Assembly (NCBI GenBank): GCA_949316235.1
Contig: OX438751.1
Coordinates: forward strand, 2,090,413-2,154,412
Source of the DNA: Oegoconia quadripuncta
Lineage: Eukaryota > Arthropoda > Insecta > Lepidoptera > Autostichidae
Length of the DNA: 64,000 nucleotides
Direction of reading: 5' to 3'
Shown: positions 10,501 through 19,679 of the stretch, in pieces
Numbering within the stretch: position 1 is the stretch's first letter
How the letters are laid out: the number at the start of each line of letters is the position of its first letter
The notes under the pieces: generated by a model
What the model was told of the DNA's origin: nothing
The model's database searches: none
Seen by the model: only the letters and a program-made list of their open reading frames with translations
Program-made: the position numbers and the translations under genes

Positions 10501-11934
10501 AAAGCTGAACATGAACCGTCAACATCTATGAGTACTTTGGCTCCTAGGCGTTCAGTCATGCTCGAGATTCCTGATAAAATCTCCGAAGAGAAACAACCGC
10601 CCAAACTACCATTCCGAATACCTTCAGGAAGAGAAGATGAAGATCAGCCACCAAAATCTGTCCTAGCTCCTAGACATTCAGTTATGATAGAGCTTCCGGA
10701 ACAAAGTACAGAAGATGAAGACAGGAAACTGCCTTTCCAAAGACCCAGAGCCGAAGAAGACGAATATAACGTGCCAAAGGCGACATTGATGCCTAGACGT
10801 TCAGTTCTTATAGAAATACCTGACGATGATACATCTGCGCCATCTCTTCCAATTTATATTGGGCGAGATGACGACGATGAAGTGACAAGGGTACCAACGG
10901 TACCTAGACGATCAATTATCGTAGAACTTCCAAGCAGGCCATCTCAAGGTATAGCGACGATTCCAGAACTACGACGACACACACTTAATATAGATAATGA
11001 AAGTGACGATGAATCTATTGAAAACCAAAATATCACCCAAGCGCAGCGTGGACGTAGGCAATCATTACATTCAGCGGCCCTCAATGAAGATGTTGATGAT
11101 AAGACATTTACAATACGAATGAAACGAAGGCAGACTATTCCAGGTGTAGAGGATGACGTGGATGATGATGACGAAGAAGAGGAGGAAGTAGTTGTGCAGC
11201 CCACTAGAGAACGTAGACAATCTGTGCACCCGGCAGCCTTCGGTGGCGACCAAGACGAGGAGGAGGAGGACGCACCTCCACCGGCCCTAAGAGGCCGCAG
11301 ACAGTCGGTCCATCCAGGAGTCAATGTCGATGAGGAAGGGGAAACTATAACTGGACCTAGACGTTCTTACATCACATACGGTGAAAATGTAGACACGAGT
11401 GAAGGTACATCATACAAGTTTGAAGATAATAATGCTTCATCTAGTATGAAAGGGAAAAAGCGTAAGGAACCGCGCAAATCTGAACTTTACGACGATGCGA
11501 GTACCGACGATCTATTGAGAAGCGAGTCGCAAAGAAGTGTCGAGGGCTACATGCGGGAGAAACAGGAGGAATTTTATGAATCATCGAAATTGGCTGCGTA
11601 CGATAGAAGGCGTCAGAGCAAGCGGCGCACGGACGCCGGTGTGAATCTGCCGAGGCGATCGGTGCGTATTCACTATGGCGGTGAGGACGGTGAAGAAGAT
11701 GACGAACAAGCGCTTGTTCCACAGATGCAGCGTCAATCGGCGGTGCCGTACCCAGGGACACTGGAAGAGCGTGGTATGTCGGACGAGTTTAGACCGGCTA
11801 TGGATTTAACTGCAGATGAGAGGAATCTAATGATGATGGACAGCGATGCTGACCCGACGGTGATGCCACCTCAGTACCCTGCCAGACCAGGCACCGCCGA
11901 CAGATCGACGTCTCCGCCACCACCTCGTCACTGA
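4413..11934 (+). CDS. HCN/CNG-like channel protein with degenerate CNBD and long tail (left paralogue, 3' part)
   Basis: Five visible exons: 4413-4544, 4769-4942, 6568-6646, 8457-8587 and 9292-11934. They join in phases 0, 0, 1, 0 and encode 1052 residues; the N-terminus with S1-S5 and the pore lies upstream of the window. In order they give the end of S6 (M-I-Y-V-G-E-F), a C-linker with basic and aromatic residues, a CNBD (about residues 115-225 of the visible part), then about 830 residues of low-complexity tail. The fold order matches HCN/CNG channels of the plasma membrane. However, the CNBD lacks the phosphate-cassette Glu and Arg, so cAMP/cGMP binding is doubtful. The tail has an Ala-rich run, a four-fold repeat of about 40 residues, many R-R-x-S/T sites and Asp/Glu clusters. 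A paralogue lies at 51273-60760 (-). I do not recognise a specific named orthologue. Confidence 0.85.
4769..4942 (+). CDS. Left channel-like gene, visible exon 2 (C-linker)
   Basis: 58 codons, phase 0 to 0, acceptor AATCACCACAG, donor CAG/GTTGGT. Encodes K-R-Y-S-L-H-L-W then K-I-M-S-A-A-Y-L-K-H-L. It corresponds to the B'-F' helices of the HCN C-linker (there R-I-x-x-Y-Y-E-x-R-Y). The paralogous exon 59695-59868 is also 174 nt and clearly homologous. Confidence 0.85.
5778..6097. mobile_element. MITE with long terminal inverted repeats (family M1)
   Basis: Begins GGTGTCGATTC and ends GAATCGACACC. The arms extend about 55 bp (TGTACAACGAACTAACTAAA on both sides). The 320-bp body has no coding capacity, and AAT flanks both ends. 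It lies within intron 2 of the left channel-like gene. Related copies: 26032-26167 and 56404-56541. Confidence 0.8.
6346..6425 (+). mobile_element. Retroelement tail fragments: (ATCTA)n and an RTE-like 3' end
   Basis: A short AATAAATCTA-type pentanucleotide run closes one non-LTR tail. It is followed by 'ggagccctatgttcagcagtgg', a block also seen at 62752-62775, next to the ATG/GAT-rich end of an RTE-like element. Confidence 0.4.
6568..6646 (+). CDS. Left channel-like gene, visible exon 3 (start of CNBD)
   Basis: 79 nt, enters in phase 0 and leaves in phase 1; acceptor CTCTGTTCCAG, donor CCAG/GTATTG. Encodes H-P-A-F-K-N-C-E-S-A-F-L-R-Q-L-V-G-C-L then Y-T-Y-S-P-G. This is the A helix of a CNBD up to the P-G-D turn that opens the beta roll. 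The same-length paralogous exon is at 58328-58406. Confidence 0.85.
6691..6818. mobile_element. Hairpin MITE, family M2
   Basis: Imperfect inverted repeat with ends of the GGACCC-(C/T)-ATTCTCG type and an internal TGTCGATAGACAT block. It lies in intron 3 of the left channel-like gene. Family members: 29994-30354 (double) and 59394-59543. Confidence 0.6.
7173..7481 (-). mobile_element. tRNA-derived SINE, family A
   Basis: Antisense full-length copy within intron 3 of the left channel-like gene. Poly-T leads into ATGCATAACGGG, and the tRNA-like head ends at 7481. Confidence 0.9.
8274..8346. repeat. 17-bp tandem repeat, about 4 copies
   Basis: Unit AG(T/C)CCGAGGTTGACTTG repeated head to tail, 110 bp upstream of the fourth visible exon of the left gene. 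It probably arose inside a fragment of the 'cttgag' MITE (family M6); the flanking ACGGGCCTTA matches that element's end. Confidence 0.85.
8457..8587 (+). CDS. Left channel-like gene, visible exon 4 (CNBD beta roll)
   Basis: 131 nt, enters in phase 1 and leaves in phase 0; acceptor TTTCAACAG, donor ATG/GTGAGT. Encodes D-I-F-V-V-R-E-S-E-I-T-D-T-M-Y-F-M-H-M-G-R-V, the hallmark CNBD segment (compare G-D-x-I-x-x-x-G-x-x-x-x-x-M-Y-F-I-x-x-G-x-V). It ends S-G-E-H-F-G-M, where a canonical CNBD has F-G-E. Paralogous exon: 57386-57516. Confidence 0.9.
9292..11934 (+). CDS. Left channel-like gene, last exon: end of CNBD and 830-residue tail
   Basis: 880 codons plus TGA; acceptor AAATTCAG before TTG (L-Q-G-L-V-R-D-T-P), in phase with the previous exon. 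The paralogue starts M-Q-G-L-V-R-D at the same point. Residues 1-55 finish the CNBD (S-E-V-L-S-L-H-L then F-P-K-S-R-Y-A-I-Y-K). Then follow an Ala-rich run (about 109-136), W-P-V-D-S-R-R-K-S, K-E-S-L-A-I-I-K-S-A-P-S, S-T-F-L-R-R-M-T and E-E-D-M-K-T-T-S-A-L, all shared with the paralogue. At 10470-10940 there are four repeats of about 40 residues, each ending P-R-(R/H)-S-x-x-x-E-(I/L)-P, then four R-R-Q-S/T repeats with acidic spacers. The C-terminal D-L-T-A-D-E-R-N-L is also shared. The tail is predicted to be disordered and cytoplasmic. Confidence 0.88.
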   Translation: MQGLVRDTPFTYSYKVMRKSEVLSLHLDDWEHLLAHFPKSRYAIYKNIPDHPPSNPPGEDIGSTKPSKKDMTTSATSGITIPANQFDKSTDALSLPAVVSAAPQGPPTAAAAAAASRKLAVAAAAGAGAAAAAIEQTKSKGKIETRDLKLKEIPSRLDTGPHVELDSYLWPVDSRRKSEEIEIDATGKKKTETSKLATLKEETKKAEQKESLAAIKISTKDETKEMKSKFAMREEESKIVEPKESLAIIKSAPSVSEHVQASDILLVPKEEKLRRVSSDTSVAHEEEDEKPPPSTFLRRMTQSAKKFVKSQVDINDIEDSLQMEEDMKTTSALLEKFEKKARQSGSQAKQGFKDEDKESVNRDAEEFNDLRAPTHSSIPGLVEKVDANDDATTSKMPPLPFDRKAEHEPSTSMSTLAPRRSVMLEIPDKISEEKQPPKLPFRIPSGREDEDQPPKSVLAPRHSVMIELPEQSTEDEDRKLPFQRPRAEEDEYNVPKATLMPRRSVLIEIPDDDTSAPSLPIYIGRDDDDEVTRVPTVPRRSIIVELPSRPSQGIATIPELRRHTLNIDNESDDESIENQNITQAQRGRRQSLHSAALNEDVDDKTFTIRMKRRQTIPGVEDDVDDDDEEEEEVVVQPTRERRQSVHPAAFGGDQDEEEEDAPPPALRGRRQSVHPGVNVDEEGETITGPRRSYITYGENVDTSEGTSYKFEDNNASSSMKGKKRKEPRKSELYDDASTDDLLRSESQRSVEGYMREKQEEFYESSKLAAYDRRRQSKRRTDAGVNLPRRSVRIHYGGEDGEEDDEQALVPQMQRQSAVPYPGTLEERGMSDEFRPAMDLTADERNLMMMDSDADPTVMPPQYPARPGTADRSTSPPPPRH

Positions 11935-12262
11935 TTTTTTTTTTATGTATAACGGGTTGGTACTTGACCTCAATCACACCTGATGTTAAGTGAAGATGAG
12001 GTTGTAGGTGGAAGCGTACTGACCCGGAAACCCCAACATTTGGGGGACTGGCTATCTTATCTCTGACAATCGGAACACAAGAATATTATTAATATTGCTG
12101 CTTGGCGGAAGATTTAGATAAGATGGTGGTAGCTAGCCAGGCGGACATTTAAAATGCCCTACCACCAACCAAACCGAGTACTTAAACATTTACCCCGCTG
12201 GGGATCGAGCCCGCGACCTCCGAATCGTAAACCCAATGTTGTTTACATTGAGCCACGGAGGC
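11935..12262 (-). mobile_element. tRNA-derived SINE, family A, inserted at the stop codon of the left channel-like gene
   Basis: The antisense SINE starts with its poly-T directly after the TGA stop. CACTGAT occurs at 11929-11935 and again at 12262-12268, a target-site duplication that contains the stop codon itself. The mRNA 3' UTR must therefore begin with this element unless it is spliced. Confidence 0.85.
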
Positions 12263-12388
12263 ACTGATACATGCGGTGTGCGAAAAGATATTTATAGGTG
12301 CAATGAACAGTCAGCATCGGAAAAAGATGATTTAATGAAGCTTTCCTGAACCGTTTATGAAGGAAAAGTCTCAGTATCGTTGCACATT

Positions 12389-12394
12389 AATAAA
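12389..12394 (+). terminator. Candidate polyadenylation signal of the left channel-like gene
   Basis: AATAAA, 455 nt after the stop codon and 120 nt after the intervening SINE, in otherwise single-copy sequence. No closer AATAAA is seen. Later candidates stand at about 14320-14360, beyond the minisatellite. Confidence 0.4.
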
Positions 12395-12619
12395 TAATAG
12401 AAAAACACTAAACACATTTTGTAACAATTGTTTAGGTACCTTTGTATGGGTAGTCGAAAAAAATTTTTGCATATGAGACAATGGTTTGGTAATGTTTTTA
12501 TACATTACGGTCCCTTTACGGGCTTAAGTAGGTAATTCAGAGTTTCTTGAATAACAATGTTATTTGTCTGAAGTTTAACGTAATCAAGAGTTGCGTCACA
12601 AGTTAATGGGAAAGTTTAA

Positions 12620-12914
12620 CCGCCTTCGTGGCTCAATGTAAACAACATTGGGTTTACGATCCGGAGGTCGCGGGTTCGATCCCCAGCGGGGTACATGTTT
12701 AAGTATTCGATTTGATTGGTGGTGGGGCACTTAAAATGTCCACCTGGCTAGCTACCATCATCTTATCTAAATCTGCCTCCAAGCAGCAATGTTAATAGCA
12801 TTGTTGTGTTCCGGTTATCAGAGATAAGATAGCCAGTCCTCCAGTTGGGGTTTCCGGGCAGTACGCTTCCACCTTCGACCTCATCTTCACTTAAAATCAG
12901 GTGTGATTGAGGTC
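12620..12914 (+). mobile_element. tRNA-derived SINE, family A (3' truncated)
   Basis: Complete tRNA-like head and body. It ends at 'gtgtgattgaggtc' without the ACCAACCCGTT/poly-A end and runs directly into a unique 50-bp spacer and the 47-bp minisatellite. Confidence 0.85.
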
Positions 12915-12966
12915 CCCTGTATGGAGCAAGCTTCAGATTGCTCCATTACTATTGCAACAGTCGCCG

Positions 12967-14236
12967 ATCTATTATTGCGAGTTCAGCGCGGCTGTAATAT
13001 GCGTGCGGCTTACCTCTATTGTTGCGAGTTGAACGCGGCTGTAATATGCGTGCGGCTTACCTCTATTATTGCGAGTTGAGCGCGGCTGTAATATGCGTGC
13101 GGCTTACCACTATTATTGCGAGTTGAGCGCGGCTGTAATATGCGTGCGGCTTACCTCTATTGTTGCGAGTTCAGCGCGGCTGTAATATGCGTGCGGCTTA
13201 CCTCTATTGTTGCGAGTTGAACGCGGCTGTAATATGCGTGCGGCTTACCACTATTATTGCGAGTTGAGCGCGGCTGTAATATGCGTGCGGCTTACCACTA
13301 TTATTGCAAGTTGAGCACGGCTGTAATATGCGTGCGGCTTACCTCTATTGTTGCGAGTTCAGCGCGGCTGTAATATGCGTGCGGCTTACCTCTATTGTTG
13401 CGAGTTCAGCGCGGCTGTAATATGCGTGCAGCTTACCTCTATTGTTGCGAGTTCAGCGCGGCTGTAATATGCGTGCGGCTTACCTCTATTATTGCGAGTT
13501 CAGCGCGGCTGTAATATGCGTGCGGCTTACCACTATTATTGCGAGTTGAGCGCGGCTGTAATATGCGTGCGGCTTACCTCTATTGTTGCGAGTTCAGCGC
13601 GGCTGTAATATGCGTGCGGCTTACCTCTATTGTTGCGAGTTGAACGCGGCTGTAATATGCGTGCGGCTTACCACTATTATTGCGAGTTGAGCGCGGCTGT
13701 AATATGCGTGCGGCTTACCACTATTATTGCAAGTTGAGCACGGCTGTAATATGCGTGCGGCTTACTTCTATTATTGCGAGTTGAACGCGGCTGTAATATG
13801 CGTGCGGCTTACCTCTATTATTGCGGGTTGAGCGCGGCTGTAATATGCGTGCGGCTTACCACTATTATTGCGAGTTGAGCGCGGCTGTAATATGCGTGCG
13901 GCTTACCACTATTATTGCGAGTTGAGCGCGGCTGTAATATGCGTGCGGCTTACCTCTATTGTTGCGAGTTCAGCGCGGCTGTAATATGCGTGCGGCTTAC
14001 CTCTATTGTTGCGAGTTCAGCGCGGCTGTAATATGCGTGCGGCTTACCTCTATTATTGCGAGTTGAACGCGGCTGTAATATGCGTGCGGCTTATCACTAT
14101 TATTGCGAGTTGAGCGCGGCTGTAATATGCGTGCGGCTTACCACTATTATTGCAAGTTGAGCGCGGCTGTAATATGCGTGCGGCTTACTTCTATTATTGC
14201 AAGTTGCAGCACGGCTGTAATATGCGTGCGGCTTAC
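12967..14236. repeat. 47-bp minisatellite, 27 copies
   Basis: Unit: (C/T)(T/A)CTATT(A/G)TTGCGAGTT followed by (C/G)A(G/A)CGCGGCTGTAATA and TGCGTGCGGCTTAC. Copies are nearly identical except at four variable positions. The variants recur in the same order every nine units (about 423 bp; compare units 4-8 with 13-17). Period 47 is not a multiple of 3 and every frame has stops, so it is non-coding. The GC content is well above the surroundings. Confidence 0.97.
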
Positions 14237-14409
14237 CTTCTTCACAATTTAAGTAAGCCGGCTTCATGTAGAACTAGATTAATGTTATCATTATAATTTT
14301 GTGTTATTTTTCTCATTCACTAATAAACTTTTATTGCAATGTTGTTAAAACTAAATAAACTATGTACTAAACATGTGTGTGTCTTATTTAAAACTACCTA
14401 CCTATAAAT

Positions 14410-15055
14410 GCCGCTGTACACATTGAGGCAAGGTATTCGGACTGGGCCAGTATATTGGGCCAATATACAGACTGATCATTCTGCATTGGCGCTTTGATAA
14501 AGATGGATGTGGAACCTTTTACAATTTATTTATATAGTACATTTGTGTAGTGGTTAACACCTCTGACCACTATACCAAAAGATTTGGGTTCGAATCCCGC
14601 TAGGGGCATATTGTTAGTGTGATGAATACGGACATGTGTACCCGAGTTATGGATGTTTTCATTTATATTAAGTATTTATTTACAAAAAAAAACGTATTTA
14701 TGTAGTATATCAACCATCTGGTATCCACAACACAAGCCTATAGTTGCTTACTGTGTAACTAGATGGCGCTGTGTGTATATCTAAGGATATTTATTTATAT
14801 TTAATTATTGCCTAAATGTGCAGCAAAGTGGAGAGCTAAAAAGAAATGGTGAAAAGTAGTTGGTGGATGGTGACTTTTCATCGGAATAGAACGAGAGACG
14901 CCAACGTGTTAACACTGTTTGCGGAGCACGCCAACATCCTTTGATGTGTGCACGATAAACCGACACACTACCGGGCATCTACCAACCGCCAAGTAGTCTC
15001 ATACACGTTGGTCCAACATGCTAGCCCAGTCCCTTGACCCAATGTGTACAGCGGC
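14410..15055. mobile_element. DNA element with inverted ends, carrying a SINE insertion
   Basis: The left end GCCGCTGTACACATTGAGG is mirrored at the right end (15019-15055, CAATGTGTACAGCGGC). Both have an adjoining (G)ACTGGGC block. A family B SINE (14542-14798) sits inside. No transposase is present; non-autonomous. The class is unknown. Confidence 0.55.
14542..14798 (+). mobile_element. tRNA-derived SINE, family B
   Basis: Copy with tRNA-like A/B boxes (slightly shortened head) and end block CTAGATGGCGCTGTGTGTA, followed by TATTTATTTATA. Confidence 0.85.
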
Positions 15056-15338
15056 CTCAATCCATCAGGCATGTAACTAGTTTTTTAAATATTTACTATT
15101 ACTAAATTTTAACGAACGTTGGCGGCATAATTTTAAATTCTAAAGTGTGCACACATAAACGTTAAACACGACCTCCAAACAGCAATAAATTTTGTACTGT
15201 ATTTGAGAGACATAGATAATAAAAACAAATTTATTTCACGGCGCGAGATGCCAAGGTATAATATTTTAATAAATATCCGCTTATAACCGCCGGTGTTAGG
15301 CTAGGCGCAAACAGACGGATCACAGATAATAATATTAG

Positions 15339-15752
15339 GTCCTTACCTATGAAATTGGCGTTTTGTATGAAGAATTTCATTAAGACTGTTTTCTCCATAC
15401 AAACATTTTGATTTTTTTTTTGGGAACGGCAAATCCAAATTTAGCTAAACTTTGTGTGTATTATCGGATAACATTAAGTTAAGTATAGGCAGCGTTAATT
15501 TTTAAAAGTAATCGCTTTATAAAAGTGTCAGCGAATCTAAGAAATGATTATGGGAAGCACATGAAAAGAGCCTGTAAATTTTTTTTTTATTATGTTAAAT
15601 AGACCAGAAATTAAAAAAACATTTCATGTGAAACCTTGAAATAATATTCCATTTTCCAAATAAAAAGCAAATTTGGATATAGCTTTGAAAATCGCAGGAA
15701 TTGGTACATATGATTAACGAAGAAAAAACTCCAACTTCATAGGTAAAGACCC
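15339..15752. mobile_element. MITE with inverted ends GGTC(C/T)TTACCTATGAA (family M5)
   Basis: The left end GGTCCTTACCTATGAAATTG is mirrored by the right end CAACTTCATAGGTAAAGACC. The body is AT-rich and non-coding. A single end of the same family is seen at 57615-57645. Confidence 0.7.
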
Positions 15753-15839
15753 AATATATACAGATTTAGATATTAGACAACTATAGATGGTAAAAAGTTA
15801 GTTAATTTCTATTGCCTGCGATATATACAGTTCCCACCT

Positions 15840-15955
15840 CCACACTCCTCCCACTGTAACTCCTGTAAGCCAGGATCAATAGTGGTACTCTGTACAGCGC
15901 CTACTGAAAGTAGGCGGTGCCATGTGACTCTATTGCTACCTTGGAACCCAGACTA
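15840..15955 (+). repeat. Dispersed repeat also present at 63035-63130 (-)
   Basis: Contains CACTGTAACTCCTGTA and CTACTGAAAGTAGG blocks that match the minus strand at 63035-63130 over about 90 bp. The nature is unknown. Confidence 0.5.
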
Positions 15956-16150
15956 ATTAAATAATTTAAGCGACATACAAACTGATCAACGAAGTCACCT
16001 TTCATTTATGCGCGACGGATCAGCCATTGAACTCAAGATGAGGCCGAATGTGGAAACGCGCTTACCCGCAACTCATATTATTTGGGGAACCAAATACCAA
16101 CAAACCGATTATTAAATATTTATATAACATTTTATGGATTTTGTGGATTT

Positions 16151-16304
16151 TGTGGATATTTTACATTTATATATGTATTTATTTCCAAAAAAAAAAATGT
16201 ATTTGTGTAGTGTATCAACCATCTGGTATCCACAACACAAGCCTATAGTTGCTTAATGTGGAACTAGATGGCGCTGTGTGTATGTCCAAGGATATTTATT
16301 TATA
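16151..16304 (+). mobile_element. SINE family B, 5' truncated
   Basis: Keeps the 3' part only (from the TTTATTTCC-A run to the CTAGATGGCGCTGTGTGTATG end). The tRNA-like head is lost. Confidence 0.75.
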
Positions 16305-16988
16305 ACTACATTTGGAGCATATTGGTAAGGCTACTCGGTAAAAATACTGGGAACCTTTTACCGAGTTCAAAAAAGGAGCAAACTCTCAGTTTGCCTGATT
16401 TTTTTTTGTATGTTCTTCGACTTAGCTACTTAGCTAGTCGATGGTAAAAACTTCAAATTTGTTTCTCCAAATGTAATATTTATATATTCGTTAACAATTA
16501 ACCGAATTAGATCATTATTTTTTATTTGAAAGCGTATACCGCGAGACTAGTCTCATACATATATTTAGTGAAGATCTGACACCGGAAAGGAGGGAAGGGA
16601 GCTCATGCCTGAGTTACTTATCGTAAATGCTGTTGGTGTATAATAATATATAAAATATATAATGAATATACAATACTCACTTTATCGCATCTATAATATT
16701 ATTAATTAATTAATATACATCGTACTATATTATACGTACGTATAACTATATGATTATGAACACTGAGGTATTAACTATTTTCTTTCAACATTAAGATGAT
16801 ATAATATTGCACACTGCAAAAAAGAAGGAGCTATTTACGAAGAAAGTAAAATATAAACATTAAAAGGGAATACAAAAGCACGTTAACAGACTGGAATACA
16901 CATTCTCCATCAGTATGATTGGTAGAAAACACGTTCGAGATACGTACCGTGTGAGTGCCCAAAAGACTGATAACGTTACCTCGTTATA

Positions 16989-17361
16989 CAGGGTGAAATT
17001 AAATTCGTGTAATTCCTGTTTACTGGTGACTCTACTCCTGATTACGAACAACTTTCCCCAAGGGGCCATAGTCGAATTCGATCAAAAAAAATTCGATTAT
17101 CCATACAAAATAAACTTTTCTGAAACCACCTTCAGTATGGAAGTCGAACAATTTTCGGCTGGTGACTCCACTCCTGATTACGAACAACTTTCCATTAGGA
17201 ACCATAGCCGAATTCCACCGAAAATTATAGGAATTGCATACTAAAGGTAATCGAAATTTTTTTGATCGAATTCGACTATGGTCCCTTGATGGGGAAAGTT
17301 GTTCATTATCAAGAATGGCGTCACCAGTTAACGGGAATTACACGAATTCAAATTCACCCTG
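16989..17361. mobile_element. Foldback MITE with CAGGGTGAA ends and TATA target duplication (family M3)
   Basis: Begins CAGGGTGAAATTAAATTCG and ends CGAATTCAAATTCACCCTG, with TATA flanking both sides. Inside, the arms repeat the 'ttacgaacaactttcc' block three times in both orientations. A 5'-truncated copy is at 41075-41249, also ending CACCCTG-TATA. Confidence 0.8.
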
Positions 17362-17880
17362 TATAACAATGGTAATACGCTACCCGATGTAGCTGCCAGC
17401 TCTTCTTGTTACCAGAGATCTCAAATTAACCCGTCGTCGCGCTTCCGGACCTCATAGACGTAAGGTCCACACCAAAGGACACAAATACGTAACTTGTACC
17501 CAGAGTTGCGTATTCGCGCCGCTTTGGAGTTCTCAGCAGTAATGGTAGCCGCGCTCGCCCAGCTTAGATTTAGTTTCAAAATCTACAGAGACTTCAGGCC
17601 CTGGTTCGATTGGTATAGTATGCCAGCAGTTTGCAGTGTTTAGTCCTTAACGTTTGATCACCACTGGTTGAAAAAATTGCGATTTGAACTCAAGTTTTTG
17701 GAATAATTCCAGCGCACTGCGCCTCGGGCTCGGCACTCGAAATGTTTCCTTGGGTTGACGACTCGAGGTTTTAAAAATAAAAGCGAAGTGCCACAGCGAA
17801 GTACGTCGCAGTCCGCGGCTTTGTTTACGCATCTTTGGATGTTATTTTTAGATGTTGTGACAAAATTCTGTAAACAAGGT
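17362..17880. other. Unassigned non-coding stretch
   Basis: No gene, repeat match or long open frame recognised. A GC-rich patch lies at 17710-17820. Confidence 0.4.
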
Positions 17881-17899
17881 GGTCAACCGCTTACTGATA

Positions 17900-18600
17900 A
17901 ATTTATCTGCACAAATGTTGGTTCTTGAGCCGCCGCAAATCAGCTACAAGTCAAACAGCCTCATGGATTCCGTAATCTACCATATAATCAACAGCCTTGC
18001 ACGTCCTCACTGTTATGGTCCAGTGCAGATTGGTAGATTTATGTCAGACTAGTGGCCACTTGACAGTGTTTTTAAGTCCGGGTGACATAGGTGTAGGACA
18101 CCAAGAGCCTTCAATTGAAAACATTTACTGTTTAACGTATCCTCCGAAGCACGGAAATACTTGTATTAAAATGATAGTGGTCATCCATCCAACGACTGAC
18201 CTCGCCAGACATTGCTTAACTTCGATAATCGAAAACGGATAGCCAACGCAACTGCGCCACGAGTGCTTTATCACATGCAATTGAGGCCTCGTCCACCGTT
18301 ATTGTTACCAGTGATGACTTATATGGCACTGCAACGTGGTCTCAATATGGGCCTCATAAGAAGCTCAAGTCAGGCAACGGGCTATGAGAGGGTTTCACTA
18401 CGTGATCGAATCAGGAATAAAGGAATCCGTAGGCGAACGAAAGCGGATAGTACCTACGTTGAAGTTGCAGTGGGCCCGGCACAACTGGACGAGCTAATGG
18501 CAAAAGTTCTCTATTGGAGACTACGCACCGGCATGCGCGCAGCAGGACGTAGTACAGATACAGGTCGCGGGAAGTCGCTGGGTGCAGGCCATTGATAAAG
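17900..18600 (+). mobile_element. RTE-like non-LTR retrotransposon, decayed 3' part
   Basis: The frame near 18385-18595 reads L-R-D-R-I-R-N-K-G-I-R-R-R-T-K, later a W-R-x-R-T-G-x-R-A-A-G-R stretch. This is the usual C-terminal tail of RTE-type reverse transcriptases (R-N-x-x-I-R-R-R-T, then W-R-P-R-T-G-K-R and G-R-P). Upstream blocks (17960-18190) resemble 6930-7040. Multiple breaks; no catalytic motif remains. Confidence 0.65.
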
Positions 18601-19025
18601 TCTTTCCAAATATAGCCTCTTTCTTTACCCTGATCACAATTTATTTGCGTCGGCGTAGTTCCTCTTTTTCTTACTGAGACTCACATGGCCCTTTCTTAGT
18701 TTTTATTCACCTGTGTATTGATATCTTGTATTAGATTATTTTTCTATTTTCACACATGAAAATAAATGGTTTAAAATGGTAAAAGTTTCCTTTCTAATAA
18801 GAAACCAGACCTGACCGTTGAACTTGACATCAATTTCCGCCACTCTGACAGTTCCAGGTCAGCGAACACAAGAATAGCCCGATGATGATAGGCGTGTGTC
18901 AACAGCCAAGGGTAGGAGTGGGTGAACTGGTTTACTAGTTATTAAGAAATTGGGTAACTGACGAAAGTTTGGTTCCTGTGGATGATGGTATGATATCAAA
19001 GTCAAAGTTGTTTTCTTTTTTTTTT

Positions 19026-19120
19026 AAATAAATATTTCGGACACTTACACCAATCATCTAGTCCCAAACTAAATGTTCGTATTCATCACACAAACATTTA
19101 CCCCTCGCGGGATTCGAACC
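19026..19120 (-). mobile_element. SINE family C, fragment
   Basis: Keeps the tail, a deleted body and the B box, then stops at GATTCGAACC. It is followed by a 30-bp direct duplication (TTGATAATTTACTATTTGTC at 19121 and 19151). Confidence 0.7.
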
Positions 19121-19150
19121 TTGATAATTTACTATTTGTCAGTCAGTAAA

Positions 19151-19338
19151 TTGATAATTTACTATTTGTCAGTCTTTATACCTCGAATCTCATAAATCTT
19201 CTCCGATCTATCTAAGCTCAGACAGAACCTAAACTTTTCCTCATTGTCTGATCCTCGTAGATGATAAACATTCATGGACATGAACAGCCCGTTCGCGTAA
19301 CCAGGCTATTTCACAATTAATAATGAAATAATATAATT
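19151..19338 (+). mobile_element. 3' fragment of the 23.4-kb non-LTR family
   Basis: Shares the AACATTCATGGACATGA and CAGCCCGTTCGCGTAACCAGG blocks with 23745-23800. It is interrupted at its 3' side by the family A SINE at 19344. Confidence 0.6.
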
Positions 19339-19343
19339 TTTTA

Positions 19344-19669
19344 TTTTTTTTTATGCACTACGGGTTGGTACTTGGCCTCAATCACACCTGATGTTAAGTG
19401 AAGATGAGGACGAAGGTGGAAGCTAACTAACCAGGAAACCCCAACACATTTGGGGGACTGGCTATCTTATCTCTGACAACCGGAACACTACTCTATTAAC
19501 ATTGCTGCTTGGCGGCAGATTTAGATAAGATGGTGGTAACTACCCAGGCGGACATTTAAAATGCCCTACCACCAACCAAACCGAGTACTTAAACATGTAC
19601 CCCGTTGGGGATCGAACCTGTGACCTCCGAATCGTAAACCCAATGTTGTTTACATTGAGCCACGGAGGC
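19344..19669 (-). mobile_element. tRNA-derived SINE, family A
   Basis: Full-length antisense copy; tRNA-like head at 19590-19669. Confidence 0.9.
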
Positions 19670-19679
19670 GGCGGCGGAG

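Noticed and set aside
9701..11761. Several minus-strand ORFs of 60-126 codons
   Set aside because: Antisense shadows of the large last exon; no splice sites, homology or composition of their own.
12967..14236. CRISPR-like array
   Set aside because: There are no unique spacers; it is a continuous 47-bp tandem repeat in a eukaryotic genome.
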